Source: CAVQWT01 sp963810815 (GTDB lineage: Bacteria; Pseudomonadota; Gammaproteobacteria; Burkholderiales; Casimicrobiaceae). Taken from it: a stretch of 64,000 bases of DNA. Under the pieces are notes generated by a model, which ran no database searches, was not told the DNA's origin, and was given only the letters and a program-made list of their open reading frames with translations. This document shows, piece after piece, positions 53,834 to 63,003 of the stretch; position 1 is the stretch's first letter; the number at the start of each line of letters is the position of its first letter. The stretch spans positions 371,879 to 435,878 of the forward strand of contig CAWEPB010000008.1 of the NCBI GenBank assembly GCA_963810815.1, read 5' to 3'. The translations under genes were made by a program, and so were the position numbers.

Positions 53834-54910
53834 TCAGGCGGTGAGGCGGCGACCGGAATTCCGGTCGAAGAGGTGCAGCTTCGCGGGGTCGAGGGCGAGG
53901 CCGATCTTCTCCCCCGGCCGGACGTCGGGACGGCCGTGCGTGACCAGCAGCACCTTCTCGTCGCCGACCTGCAGCACCAGCTCGGTCTCGGCGCCCGTGG
54001 GCTCGACGACGACGATCTCGGCGGGCACCGCGTCGCCGCCGGGGACGGTCAGCCCCAGGTGCTCGGGCCGCACGCCCAGCGCGACCGCCTCGCCGTCGGT
54101 CCCGGCCCCGGCCCCGACGGGCCAGCGCACGCCGCCGGCCGCCTCGACGAAGGCGGCCGGTCCGGCGCGCCGCAGCGTGCCGTCGACGATGTTCATCGCC
54201 GGCGAGCCGATGAACTGCGCGACGAACAGGTTGTCGGGATGGTCGTAGAGCTCCAGCGGCGCGCCGATCTGCTCGACGACCCCGTCGTGCATGACGACGA
54301 TGCGGTCGGCCATCGTCATCGCCTCGATCTGGTCGTGGGTGACGTAGACCGTCGTCGTCTTCAGCCGCTGGTGCAGCGCCTTGATCTCGGCGCGCATCGC
54401 GACCCGCAGCTTGGCGTCGAGGTTCGACAGCGGCTCGTCGAACAGGAACACCTTGGGGTCGCGGACGATCGCGCGGCCCATCGCCACGCGCTGGCGCTGG
54501 CCGCCGGAAAGCTCCCGCGGGAAACGGTGCAGGTACGGGTCGAGGTCGAGGATCTTCGCGGCGTCGGCAACCCGCTGGTCGATTTCGGCCTGCGGCGCCT
54601 TGCGCAGGCGCAGGCTGAAGCCCATGTTGTCGCGGACCGTCATGTGCGGGTAGAGCGCGTAGCTCTGGAACACCATCGCGATGTCGCGGTCCTTGGACTC
54701 GACGTCGTTGACGACGCGGGTGTCGATGGCGATCTCGCCGCCGGTGATTTCCTCGAGTCCCGCCAGCATCCGCAGCAGCGTCGACTTGCCGCAGCCCGAG
54801 GGCCCGACCAGCACCATGAACTCGCCGTCGGCGATCTCGAACGAGATGCCGTGGATGACCTTGGTGCTGCCGTAGGCCTTTTCGATGTTGCGGAAGGAGA
54901 CGGATGCCAT
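53834..54910 (-). CDS. carbohydrate ABC transporter ATPase (UgpC/MalK type)
   Basis: A 358-residue ATPase. Walker A GPSGCGKST is at 36-44, the signature LSGGQ at 134-138 and Walker B FLFDEP at 155-160. VTHDQIEAMTMADRIVVMHDG and the C-terminal TOBE region (EAVALGVRPEHLGL) are typical of UgpC/MalK/MsmX, which energise sugar import. It follows the second permease by 23 bases and completes the ABC set encoded at 53834-58180. Confidence 0.95.
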   Translation of the reverse strand: MASVSFRNIEKAYGSTKVIHGISFEIADGEFMVLVGPSGCGKSTLLRMLAGLEEITGGEIAIDTRVVNDVESKDRDIAMVFQSYALYPHMTVRDNMGFSLRLRKAPQAEIDQRVADAAKILDLDPYLHRFPRELSGGQRQRVAMGRAIVRDPKVFLFDEPLSNLDAKLRVAMRAEIKALHQRLKTTTVYVTHDQIEAMTMADRIVVMHDGVVEQIGAPLELYDHPDNLFVAQFIGSPAMNIVDGTLRRAGPAAFVEAAGGVRWPVGAGAGTDGEAVALGVRPEHLGLTVPGGDAVPAEIVVVEPTGAETELVLQVGDEKVLLVTHGRPDVRPGEKIGLALDPAKLHLFDRNSGRRLTA

Positions 54911-54933
54911 GGAATCTGCCGATGCGCCGTCGA

Positions 54934-55776
54934 TCAGGACTTCACCGCGCCGGCGGTGAGCCCCGAGACCATGTAGCGCTTGAAAGCGTAGTAGATCGCC
55001 GCCGGCGGCAGCGCGTAGATGAACCCGGTCGTCATCAGCAGCTCCCACGGCGAGTCGTCGGCCGACAGGAAGTGGCCGAGCGCCACGGCGAGCGTGATGT
55101 CGGTGTCGCGGGACAGCAGCAGGAACGCGTACAGGTACTCGTTCCACGCGAGCAGCAGCGCGTAGGTGCCGACGGCGACCAGCGACGGCGTCATCAGCGG
55201 CACGTAGACGAGGCGGAAGAGCTGCAGCGGCGACGCGCCGTCGATGCGCGCCGCCTCGTCCAGCTCGAACGGCAGCTTGTCGGACGCCTGTTTCAGCACC
55301 CAGATCGCGTACGGCGACGCCAGCGTGATCATCGCCAGGATCAGCGCCCACTGGCTGTTCAGCAGGCCGTAGGTGCCCATCGCCTTGTACATCGGCACCG
55401 CCAGGAACGCCGCGGGGATGAAGTAGGTGAACAGCGCCAGGTTCATCACCAGCCGTCCGCCCTTGACCCTGAGCCGGCTGATCGCGAACGCCGCGCCCGT
55501 CGCGACGAACAGCGTGATCGCCCCGACCGCGACGGCGATGATCAGAGAATTCCACAGCTGCAGCCAGAAGTGGTTGAGCCAGTAGTTCTTCTGTTCGAAC
55601 ACCAGCGCGAAGTTCGACAGCGTCGGGTGCGCGGGCCACAGCCGGCCGCTGAACGCCTCGTCCTTGGTCGACAGCGCGAACAGCAGCATGTGGTAGATGG
55701 GGATCAGCGTCCACAGCGCAACGGGAATACCGACCAGCAGCAGCTTCGCCTCGCGGGTGGCGTCGCGCAGCTTCAT
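54934..55776 (-). CDS. carbohydrate ABC transporter permease, MalG type
   Basis: A 280-residue inner-membrane permease with six helices. The EAA loop docking the ATPase is ELDEAARIDGASPLQLFRLVYVPLMTPSLVAVG. IPVALWTLIPIYHMLLFAL near the start and the end YYAFKRYMVSGLTAGAVKS are usual for the MalG/UgpE group. Its start overlaps the stop of the first permease in ATGA fashion. Confidence 0.94.
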   Translation of the reverse strand: MKLRDATREAKLLLVGIPVALWTLIPIYHMLLFALSTKDEAFSGRLWPAHPTLSNFALVFEQKNYWLNHFWLQLWNSLIIAVAVGAITLFVATGAAFAISRLRVKGGRLVMNLALFTYFIPAAFLAVPMYKAMGTYGLLNSQWALILAMITLASPYAIWVLKQASDKLPFELDEAARIDGASPLQLFRLVYVPLMTPSLVAVGTYALLLAWNEYLYAFLLLSRDTDITLAVALGHFLSADDSPWELLMTTGFIYALPPAAIYYAFKRYMVSGLTAGAVKS

Positions 55777-56651
55777 TTCGACAGCCGCTTCATCATGAAG
55801 TACACCAGCGGCAGCACCAGCGGCATCGCGCAGACGATCGTCGCCATCGACAGGTCGACCTGGTCGAGCCGCAGGTAGCGGATGCCCAGCGTCGCCAGCA
55901 CGTGCGTGAGGTCGGCCGGTCCGCCGCCGGTCAGCAGGTAGATGCTGTTGAAGTCGCCGAGCGACCAGATCGTCGACAGGATCAGCGACGTGAGATAGAG
56001 GCCGGACACCGACGGCCAGGTGACGAACTTGAACTTCTGCCACGACGACGCGCCGTCGACGCTCGCCGCCTCGTACAGCTCGCCGGGAATCGCGAGCCGC
56101 CCCGCCAGCAGGATCAGCGTCCAGAACGGCAGGCTCTTCCAGGTGTGCACGACCATCGCCATGCTGAGCCCCATCCAGCGCTCGTTCAGCCAGTTGGGCC
56201 CGTCGGCGCCGGTGAGCTGGAAGATCAGCGAATTGATGATCCCCCACTCCGGATTCAGCATGAAGCGGAACGACAGGATGGTCGGGATCGACGGCACCGC
56301 CCAGGGCAGGATGAACAGCACCGACAGCCACCGGATCCAGGGCCGCGTGTTGGCGAAGAAGCCCGAGAGGAACAGCGCCAGCGCCATCTTGACGTTGATG
56401 GCGACCCCGAGAAAGACGAGGGTGTTGACGACGCTTCCGGCGAACACCGGGTCGTCGAACAGCTTGACGTAGCTCTCCGGATGCCGGGCGATCCACAGCC
56501 CGTAGAGCACCGGGTACAGCACGAACACCAGGAACACCAGGACGTACGGCAACAGCAGCGCGAGGCCCCAGAACTGCCAGGGCGACATGCGCCGTCGCGC
56601 CGGACCCGCAGGGGCGGCCGGTTCACCGCCGGGCAGGGCCAGACTCGTCAT
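55773..56651 (-). CDS. carbohydrate ABC transporter permease, MalF type
   Basis: A 292-residue inner-membrane permease with six helices. It begins with a Pro/Ala-rich tail, then LALLLPYVLVFLVFVLYPVLYGLWIA. The EAA loop is ELYEAASVDGASSWQKFKFVTWPSVSGL, and WSLGDFNSIYLLTGGGP is characteristic of MalF/UgpA-type partners. The gene is 149 bases after the binding-protein gene, with a stable hairpin in the gap. Confidence 0.94.
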   Translation of the reverse strand: MTSLALPGGEPAAPAGPARRRMSPWQFWGLALLLPYVLVFLVFVLYPVLYGLWIARHPESYVKLFDDPVFAGSVVNTLVFLGVAINVKMALALFLSGFFANTRPWIRWLSVLFILPWAVPSIPTILSFRFMLNPEWGIINSLIFQLTGADGPNWLNERWMGLSMAMVVHTWKSLPFWTLILLAGRLAIPGELYEAASVDGASSWQKFKFVTWPSVSGLYLTSLILSTIWSLGDFNSIYLLTGGGPADLTHVLATLGIRYLRLDQVDLSMATIVCAMPLVLPLVYFMMKRLSK

Positions 56652-56751
56652 TCGCGGCCGGGTGCGGGAGGCACGTGGATCACGCTGGGGGCGGGAGAGG
56701 CGCGGCGGCGCAGGGTCGGCGCCTGGCGGCACCGGCCGCGGAGGCGCGGCA

Positions 56752-56772
56752 GCGGGAGCGAACCGCTCCCGC
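56752..56772 (-). terminator. hairpin between the ABC binding-protein gene and the permease genes
   Basis: GCGGGAGC (56752-56759) and GCTCCCGC (56765-56772) pair perfectly around 5 bases, 29 bases after the binding-protein stop. No T-run follows. Such hairpins typically stabilise the receptor mRNA or partly terminate transcription, so that the receptor is made in excess of the permeases. Confidence 0.55.
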
Positions 56773-56800
56773 GCCGGGCTCCGCCGCCGCCTCCGGCCGG

Positions 56801-58180
56801 TCAGCCGGCGACCGCCTTGATGCGCGCGATCATCTCGTCGACGGCCTTCTCGATCGGGACCTTCTCGTTCAGCACCCGGTTCATCGCCTTCGCCCAGACG
56901 TTCTCGTTGTTGAGCGTCGTGAACTTGTAGTTCTTGGTGAATTCGAACGGCGTCGTGCCGGCGACGAACTGCCGCTGCACCGACGTCCGGTGCGGGTCGG
57001 CCAGCCAGAACGACAGCCGCGCGGCGCCGGACTTGGTCACCGGGTACCAGCGGCCGAGCGATCCCTCGACGTAGGGGATCAGGTTCTCGTCCTGCATCAG
57101 GAACGTGACGAACTCCTTGGCGCGCTTCTTGTTCTTGGCGGCCGCGAACACCACGCCGGTCTTGACCGCCGCGCGGTAGGTCATCGCGGAGCCGTCGGGC
57201 TTCTTCGGGAAGCCGGCGGTGGCGATCAGTTCCTCGTAGTTCTTCTTGGCGACGGCGCGGTCCTCGGGCTTCAGCGCCGGGTTGTTCATGTCGTCGTACC
57301 ACTTGGCGGCGATCGAGATCGTCGCGTTGTGCGTCATCGCGATCGTCTTGTTGTGGAAGGCGACGTTGTTGTCCGGATCCTTCCACGAGGTCGCAGACGG
57401 CGGCGTGCAGCCCTTGCGGTAGACCTCGGTGTAGTCGCGCAGCGCGTTGATCAGGCCGGCGCGGACCTTCGGGTCGTCGACCAGCAGCTTGCCGTTGTCG
57501 TCGACCAGCTTGACGTTGTACGCGTCCACGAACGTCAGGAACGAGTAGTAGGAGTCGGACGAGTCGACGCCCATCGGGAAGCCGGTCGAGAACGCGCGCT
57601 TGCCGGTGTTCTTGCGGTAGCCGGCCTGCACCTTGTCGCACCAGAACGACCAGTACTCCTTCCAGGTCTCCGGAATGTCGGACTCCTTGTAGCCGGCGTC
57701 CTTCAGCATGTCCTTCCAGTACTGGATGTGCATCGTCTGCTGCTTGAGCGGGAACGCGTAGTACGCCTTCTTCTTGGTCTTGTCGCTGTACAGGTACGTC
57801 GTTTCCAGCGCGCCCGGCAGGAACTGGGCCTTCATCGGCCCGAGGATGTCGGAGAGGTCCTCGAGCTTGCCCTCGAACGCCCACTTGCCGGTCACCTGGA
57901 AGTCGAACACGTCGATGTAGGCGACGTCGGGCGGGTTGCCGGAGTCGAGCGCGGCGACGACCTTGGGGATGCCGTCCTGCACCGCGTACTGCGACAGCTC
58001 GACCTTGATGCCGCTCTTCGCCTCGTACTTCTTGATCGCCTCGAAGAGCGCGTCGTCCTCGCTCTTGTAGAAGCCCTTGACCCACCAGACGACCAGCTTT
58101 TCCTGCGCGGCCGCCGGGGCGGCGGAAAGCATGAAGCCGGCCGCGACGCACGCGGCGACGAGCTTGGTGAACACCTTCAT
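56801..58180 (-). CDS. carbohydrate ABC transporter substrate-binding protein
   Basis: A 459-residue periplasmic binding protein of the extracellular solute-binding family 1. The signal peptide ends SAAPAAA before QEKLVVWWVKGFYKSEDDALFEAIKKYEAKSGIKVELSQYAVQDG. DSGNPPDVAYIDVFDF, YYAFPLKQQTMHIQYWKDMLKDAGY and EDRAVAKKNYEELIATAGF fit receptors for oligosaccharides or sugar acids. AGGAGGAG precedes the ATG at 58180. A good promoter lies at 58268-58240, so the ABC operon has its own transcription start within the larger locus. Confidence 0.93.
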   Translation of the reverse strand: MKVFTKLVAACVAAGFMLSAAPAAAQEKLVVWWVKGFYKSEDDALFEAIKKYEAKSGIKVELSQYAVQDGIPKVVAALDSGNPPDVAYIDVFDFQVTGKWAFEGKLEDLSDILGPMKAQFLPGALETTYLYSDKTKKKAYYAFPLKQQTMHIQYWKDMLKDAGYKESDIPETWKEYWSFWCDKVQAGYRKNTGKRAFSTGFPMGVDSSDSYYSFLTFVDAYNVKLVDDNGKLLVDDPKVRAGLINALRDYTEVYRKGCTPPSATSWKDPDNNVAFHNKTIAMTHNATISIAAKWYDDMNNPALKPEDRAVAKKNYEELIATAGFPKKPDGSAMTYRAAVKTGVVFAAAKNKKRAKEFVTFLMQDENLIPYVEGSLGRWYPVTKSGAARLSFWLADPHRTSVQRQFVAGTTPFEFTKNYKFTTLNNENVWAKAMNRVLNEKVPIEKAVDEMIARIKAVAG

Positions 58181-58239
58181 GGAACTCCTCCTGTAACGGG
58201 CTTCAGCGAGCCCTGACTCGTATCGGGTCGAACCGGTGC

Positions 58240-58268
58240 AGCGTAAGGTCCGCCCTCCGAAGTGTCAA
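58240..58268 (-). promoter_or_regulatory. promoter of the carbohydrate ABC operon
   Basis: On the minus strand a perfect TTGACA -35 box (58268-58263) is followed after 17 bases by TACGCT (58245-58240), a partial -10 box. The binding-protein gene starts 59 bases downstream. GACTCGTATCGGGTC (58215-58229), an imperfect inverted repeat, lies just after the start site and could be an operator. Confidence 0.55.
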
Positions 58269-58289
58269 CGAAAATTGGTACGGCAACCG

Positions 58290-59814
58290 TCACATCACCG
58301 CCCCCAGGTACCAGGGAACGAACTCGCTCTGGCCGTAGCCGTGCCGCTCGCTCTTCGACTTGGTTCCCGACGCCGCTTCCAGCATCAGCCGGAACAGCTG
58401 CTCGCCGGTGCCCTGCACGGTCGCGGTGCCGTCGACGATGTCGCCGCAGTTGAGGTCGATGTCCTCCTCCTGCCGCACCCACAGCGCCGTGTTGGTCGAG
58501 AGCTTCAGCGACGGCGCCGGCGCGCAGCCGTAGGCGGAGCCGCGGCCGGTGGTGAACACGATCATGTTGGCGCCGCCGGCGACCTGGCCGGTCGCGGACA
58601 CCGGGTCGTAGCCGGGCGTGTCCATGTAGACGAAGCCCCGGGCCGTGACCGGCGCCGCGTACTCGTAGACGTCGACGAGGTTGGTCGTGCCGCCCTTCGC
58701 CACCGCGCCCAGCGACTTCTCGAGGATCGTCGTCAGCCCGCCCGCCTTGTTGCCCGGCGACGGGTTGTTGTTCATCTCCCCCTGCTCGCGCGCGGTGTAC
58801 GCCTCCCACCACCTGATGCGGGCGACCAGCTTCTCGCCGACCTCGCGCGACACCGCGCGGCGGGTGAGCAGGTGCTCGGCGCCGTAGATCTCGGGGGTTT
58901 CCGACAGGATCGCCGTGCCGCCGTGGCGCACCAGCAGGTCGACCGCGGCGCCCAGCGCCGGGTTCGCGGTGATGCCGGAGTAGCCGTCCGAGCCGCCGCA
59001 CTGCAGGCCGACGACGAGGTGCGACGCGGGGACCGGCTCGCGCGCGACGGCGTTCGGCGTGCGGCAGCATTTCGTCGATCAGCGCGATGCCGTGCCGGAT
59101 CGTCTTCGCCGTGCCGCCGGTGTCCTGGATGCTGAACGTCCGCAGCAGCGGCCCCTCCGTCAGGTTCTCGGCGCCGAACAGCGAGCTGATCTGGTTGGAC
59201 TCGCAACCCAGCCCCACGACCAGCACGCCGGCGAAGTTGGGGTGGCGCGCGTAGCCGGCGAGCGTGCGGCGCAGCACCTGCATGCCCTCGCCGTGCGTGT
59301 CCATCCCGCAGCCCGAGCCGTGCGTCAGCGCGACCACGCCGTCGACGTTGGGGAACGCGGCGAGCCGCTCGCGGCCGAAATGGTCGGCGATCCCGCGCGC
59401 GACGGTCGCCGAGCAGTTCACCGTCGACAGGATGCCGATGTAGTTGCGCGTCGCGACCCGCCCGTCCGCGCGGCGGATGCCCATGAACGTCGCCGGCTCG
59501 GCCACGTACTCGGTCGGCCGCGCGTCGGCGCCGAACGCGTAGTCGCGGTCGAACGACCCCATCTGCAGGTTGTTGAGGTGGACGTGCTCGCCGGGGGCGA
59601 TGTCGCGCGACGCGAAGCCGATGATCTGGTTGTAGCGGCGCACCGGCTCGCCGGCGCGGCGCGCGCGCGTGGCGACCTTGTGGCCCGGGGGCACCAGTCC
59701 CGCGACCGTGACGCGCTCGTCGGCCAGCAGCGTGCCGCCGACCAGCTGCGCGCGGGCGATCACGACGTCGTCGTCCGGGTGCAGGCGGATGGTGAGCGAA
59801 GCGGGGGTCAGCAT
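58290..59814 (-). CDS. UxaA/GarD-family sugar-acid dehydratase, one apparent frameshift
   Basis: A full-length altronate/galactarate dehydratase-like protein of about 508 residues. It has an N-terminal SAF domain (LTIRLHPDDDVVIARAQLVGG...HKVATRARRAGEPVRRYNQIIGFA), then the catalytic part with metal Cys blocks HGSGCGMDTHGEG, VGLGCESNQ and LQCGGSDGYSG. The downstream half has NNNPSPGNKAGGLTTILEKSLGA and FTTGRGSAYGCAPAPSLKLSTNT. The frame changes by +1 near 59050-59060; dropping one base gives a smooth join (LPHA-NAVAREPVPASHLVVGLQCGGSDG). It would dehydrate a hexarate or hexonate to a keto-deoxy acid. It sits between the enolase-superfamily gene and the ABC operon. Confidence 0.82.
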
Positions 59815-59859
59815 CGGAATTTCTCCTGCGATGGCGTTGGGGGAAGCCGGCCCGGCCGT

Positions 59860-60968
59860 TCAGCGCGCCGACGACGGCGCGCGCGACGGCGAGGCGGTCG
59901 ATCGCGGCGTGGTCCCAGTCGATGCCCAGGCCGGGCGCGGCCGGCGGGATCGCGCAGCCGTCGGCCATGGCGAGCCGCGACGCGGTGATCGCGTCGAGCT
60001 GCGGGATGTACTCGACCCAGGCGCCGTTGGGCACGGCGGCGGCGAGCGAAACGTGCAGCTCCATCAGGAAGTGCGGGCACACCGGCACGTTGAACGTCTC
60101 GGCCAGGTGCGCGACCTTGAGCCACGGCGTGATGCCGCCGATCCGCGCGCAGTCGACCTGCACGATCGAGCAGGCCCCGCGCTCCAGGTATTCGCGGAAG
60201 TGCGCCGGGTGGTACAGCGACTCGCCGACGGCGATCGGCATGGTCGCGCGCGCGGCGAGCTCGACGTGCCCGCCCAGGTCCTCGGCGGGCAGCGGCTCCT
60301 CCAGCCAGGCGAGCCGCAGCGCCGAGTACGCGTGCGCGCGGCGCAGCGCCTCGGGCACCGTCCACGCCTGGTTGGCGTCGACCATCAGCTCGAAGTCGTC
60401 GCCGACGGCCGCGCGCACGGCGTCGAGCCGGCGCAGGTCCTCGCCGATCGCCGGCTTGCCGACCTTGAGCTTGGCGCCCCTGAACCCCTGCGCCTTCGCC
60501 GCGAGCGTCTCGTCGACGAGCTGCTGCGGCGGGTGATGCAGCCATCCGCCCTCGGTCGTGTACACCGGCACCGCGCGCTGCGCGCCGCCGGCCATCTGCC
60601 ACAGCGGCAGCGCGGCGCGCCGGCAGCGCAGGTCCCACAGCGCCGTGTCGATCGCGGCCAGCGCCAGGCTGGTGACCGCGCCCACCGCGGTCGCATGGGT
60701 GTGGAAGAACAGGCGCTTCCACAGCCGCTCGACCTCGGCGGCGTCCTCGCCGACGCAGCAGCGGGGCGAGGTGGTCGCGCAGCAGCGCCACCACCGACGA
60801 GCCGCCGGTGCCGATGGTGTAGGCGTATCCGGTGCCCGTCGCGCCGTCGGCGCAGGTGATGCGCACGATCGGCGTCTCCTGCCGCACGAACGACTGGATC
60901 GCGTCGGTGCGCACGACCTTCGGCGGCAGGTCGACCTGGAAGATCTCGACGCGCTCGATCGGGCTCAT
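59860..60968 (-). CDS. enolase-superfamily (mandelate racemase/muconate lactonising) sugar-acid dehydratase, two apparent frameshifts
   Basis: A roughly 370-residue enzyme read from the ATG at 60968 (MSPIERVEIFQVDLPPKVVRTDAIQSFVRQETPIVRI), which overlaps the dctM stop. After a +1 shift near 60750-60762 it continues VGEDAAEVERLWKRLFFHTHATAVGAV. The active site is intact: K-x-K in GAKLKVGKP, metal ligands D in MVDANQAWT, E in WLEEPLPAED and E in AVGESLYHP, and the general-acid/base His in VCPHFLMELH. A second +1 shift near 59860-59880 is inferred because the frame otherwise has no stop before the next gene. It is probably an acid-sugar dehydratase for the TRAP-imported substrate. Confidence 0.75.
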
Positions 60969-62380
60969 TTGTCGAACAGCAGCGACGGCAGCCACAGCAC
61001 CGCCGTCGGCGCGTAGGTGACGATGACCAGCGTCGCCAGCAGCGGGATCATCCACGGCAGCACCGCGCGGACCGTCGCCTCGAACGAGATCTTCGCGACC
61101 TTCTGCAGCACGAACAGCACCATGCCGACCGGCGGCGTCAGCAGCCCGATCATCAGGTTCAGCACCATGACGACGCCGAAATGGACCGGGTCGATGCCCA
61201 GCTTGGCGATGATCGGCATGAACACCGGCACCAGGATCGTGATCGCGGCGATGGTCTCCATGAAGCAGCCGACGAACAGCAGGAAGATGTTGGCCAGCAG
61301 CAGGAACACCAGCGGGTTGTCGGAGATCGACAGCACCCACGCGCCGACCGCGTCGGTGACGCGCGTGGTCGTCAGCACCCAGGCGAAGATCGACGCCGAC
61401 GCGACGATGAACAGCACCACCGCGGTCGTCTCGATGGTGTCCATCGACACCTTGACGAACATCCGCCAGTTCAGCGTCCGGTACCAGACGAAGCCGAGGA
61501 ACAGCGCCCACGCGACGGCCGCGACGGCGGCCTCGGTGGGCGTGAACAGGCCCGACGCCATGCCGCCGATCAGGATCACCGGCGTCAGCAGCGCCATGAA
61601 GGCCTCGAACCGGAAGAGCCGGTCGGCGATCAGCACCAGGACCAGCGGCAGGCCGAAGCGGACCAGCCCGGAGACCTTCTCGGCGTCGGCCGACCAGAGG
61701 AAATACAGCATCAGCGCGGTCAGCGTCACGAAGCCCAGCTCGAAGAACGCGCGACCCATCCGCGGCCACGAGAACGCGATGTCGCTGCCGTACTTCCGCA
61801 CGTGCGCGTAGTAGGCGACCATCAGCATCATGAAGATCGCCATCATCGCGCCGGGCAGGAAGCCGGCGGCGAACAGCTTGCCGATCGACGTGTTCGCCTG
61901 GACGCCGTAGATCACCATCGGCAGCGACGGCGGGATGATCGGCCCCAGCGTCGACGACGCCGCGGTGATGCCGACGGCGAACTCGGTCGGGTAGCCGTGG
62001 TCCTGCATCGCCTTGATCTCGATGGTGCCGAGGCCGCCGGCGTCGGCGACCGCGGTGCCGGACATGCCCGCGAACACGACGCTGCCGACGACGTTGACGT
62101 GGCCGAGCCCGCCCTTCAGCCAGCCGACCAGCGCCAGCGCGAAGTTGTAGATGCGGTTGGTGATGCCGGCCGAGTTCATCAGGTTGCCGGCGAGGATGAA
62201 GAACGGCACCGCGAGCAGCGGGAAGCTGTCGACGCCGCCGACCATCCGGTGCACGACCGTCAGCGGCGGCGTCGTGCCGGAGAACCAGATGTAGAGCAGC
62301 GAGCCGAGGCACATCGCGATCGCGATCGGCACGCCGCTCATCATGACGGCGAGGAACCCGCCGAGCAGAAGTCCGTTCAT
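60965..62380 (-). CDS. dctM: TRAP transporter large membrane subunit
   Basis: A 471-residue inner-membrane protein with about twelve helices. GLLLGGFLAVMMSGVPIAIAMCLGSLLYIW opens the DctM fold. FILAGNLMNSAGITNRIYNFALALVGWLKGGLGHVNVVGSVVFAGMSGTAVADAGGLGTIEIKAM and FGVVMVLNLMIGLLTPPVGMVLFVL are classic TRAP large-subunit blocks. It forms the Na+-coupled pathway with DctQ. The stop overlaps the start of the enolase-superfamily gene, coupling uptake and metabolism. Confidence 0.95.
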   Translation of the reverse strand: MNGLLLGGFLAVMMSGVPIAIAMCLGSLLYIWFSGTTPPLTVVHRMVGGVDSFPLLAVPFFILAGNLMNSAGITNRIYNFALALVGWLKGGLGHVNVVGSVVFAGMSGTAVADAGGLGTIEIKAMQDHGYPTEFAVGITAASSTLGPIIPPSLPMVIYGVQANTSIGKLFAAGFLPGAMMAIFMMLMVAYYAHVRKYGSDIAFSWPRMGRAFFELGFVTLTALMLYFLWSADAEKVSGLVRFGLPLVLVLIADRLFRFEAFMALLTPVILIGGMASGLFTPTEAAVAAVAWALFLGFVWYRTLNWRMFVKVSMDTIETTAVVLFIVASASIFAWVLTTTRVTDAVGAWVLSISDNPLVFLLLANIFLLFVGCFMETIAAITILVPVFMPIIAKLGIDPVHFGVVMVLNLMIGLLTPPVGMVLFVLQKVAKISFEATVRAVLPWMIPLLATLVIVTYAPTAVLWLPSLLFDK

Positions 62381-62390
62381 CGTCGGCGCC

Positions 62391-62951
62391 TCAGACCTCG
62401 GACTCGCCCGGGCGCTCGAGCACGCTCCAGCCCTGCTTCCAGTGCCGCAGCGTGACCTGCGCGGCGCGGAAGGTCATCAGCACGAAGCCCGCGGCGACGA
62501 AGCCGTAGATGATGCTCATCGGCACGTCGATCACCGTCATCTGCAGGTTGTGCATCCGCGGCACCAGCAGGAACGCCAGGTACGACGCGTAGGCGAAAAA
62601 GGCCACGCGCACGACGTCGACGCAGGTGGACATGACGCGCCCGACGGCGGGCGGCAGGTACCGGTAGACGAACTCGACGTGGATGTGGCTGTTGCGGCGC
62701 ACGCCCATCGCGGCGCCGATGAAGACGATGACGATCAGCAGGTAGCGCGCGATCTCCTCGGTCCAGGCCGCCGAGTCGGCCAGCACGTAGCGGGTGAAGA
62801 ACTGGTAGAACACGTCGAGCGCCAGCAGCCAGAACACGCCGAAGGTGAACCAGTCCTCGAACGCGTAGTGCGAGATGTCGATCGGCGCGTCGGTGGCGTG
62901 GAAATGCCCCTCGGCGTCGAGGACCGGGCCGGTGTCGTCGGTCTCGCTCAT
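62391..62951 (-). CDS. dctQ: TRAP transporter small membrane subunit
   Basis: A 186-residue protein with four helices after a 45-residue cytoplasmic tail rich in acidic residues. The DctQ-type pattern is WFTFGVFWLLALDVFYQFFTRYVLADSAAWTEEIARYLLIVIVFIGAAMGVRRNSHIHVEFVYRYLP. It is 10 bases from dctM and separated from dctP by a hairpin-containing gap of 52 bases. Confidence 0.93.
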   Translation of the reverse strand: MSETDDTGPVLDAEGHFHATDAPIDISHYAFEDWFTFGVFWLLALDVFYQFFTRYVLADSAAWTEEIARYLLIVIVFIGAAMGVRRNSHIHVEFVYRYLPPAVGRVMSTCVDVVRVAFFAYASYLAFLLVPRMHNLQMTVIDVPMSIIYGFVAAGFVLMTFRAAQVTLRHWKQGWSVLERPGESEV

Positions 62952-62968
62952 CGCTGGTCGCCGCAGAT

Positions 62969-62995
62969 GCGCGCGGGGAACCGTTCCCCGCGCGC
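62969..62995 (-). terminator. 12-bp perfect hairpin between dctP and dctQ
   Basis: GCGCGCGGGGAA (62969-62980) and TTCCCCGCGCGC (62984-62995) pair perfectly around a 3-base loop, 8 bases after the dctP stop. With no T-run it probably acts as an mRNA 3'-end stabiliser or partial terminator, raising receptor levels over membrane subunits. Confidence 0.6.
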
Positions 62996-63003
62996 CCGTG
63001 CCG

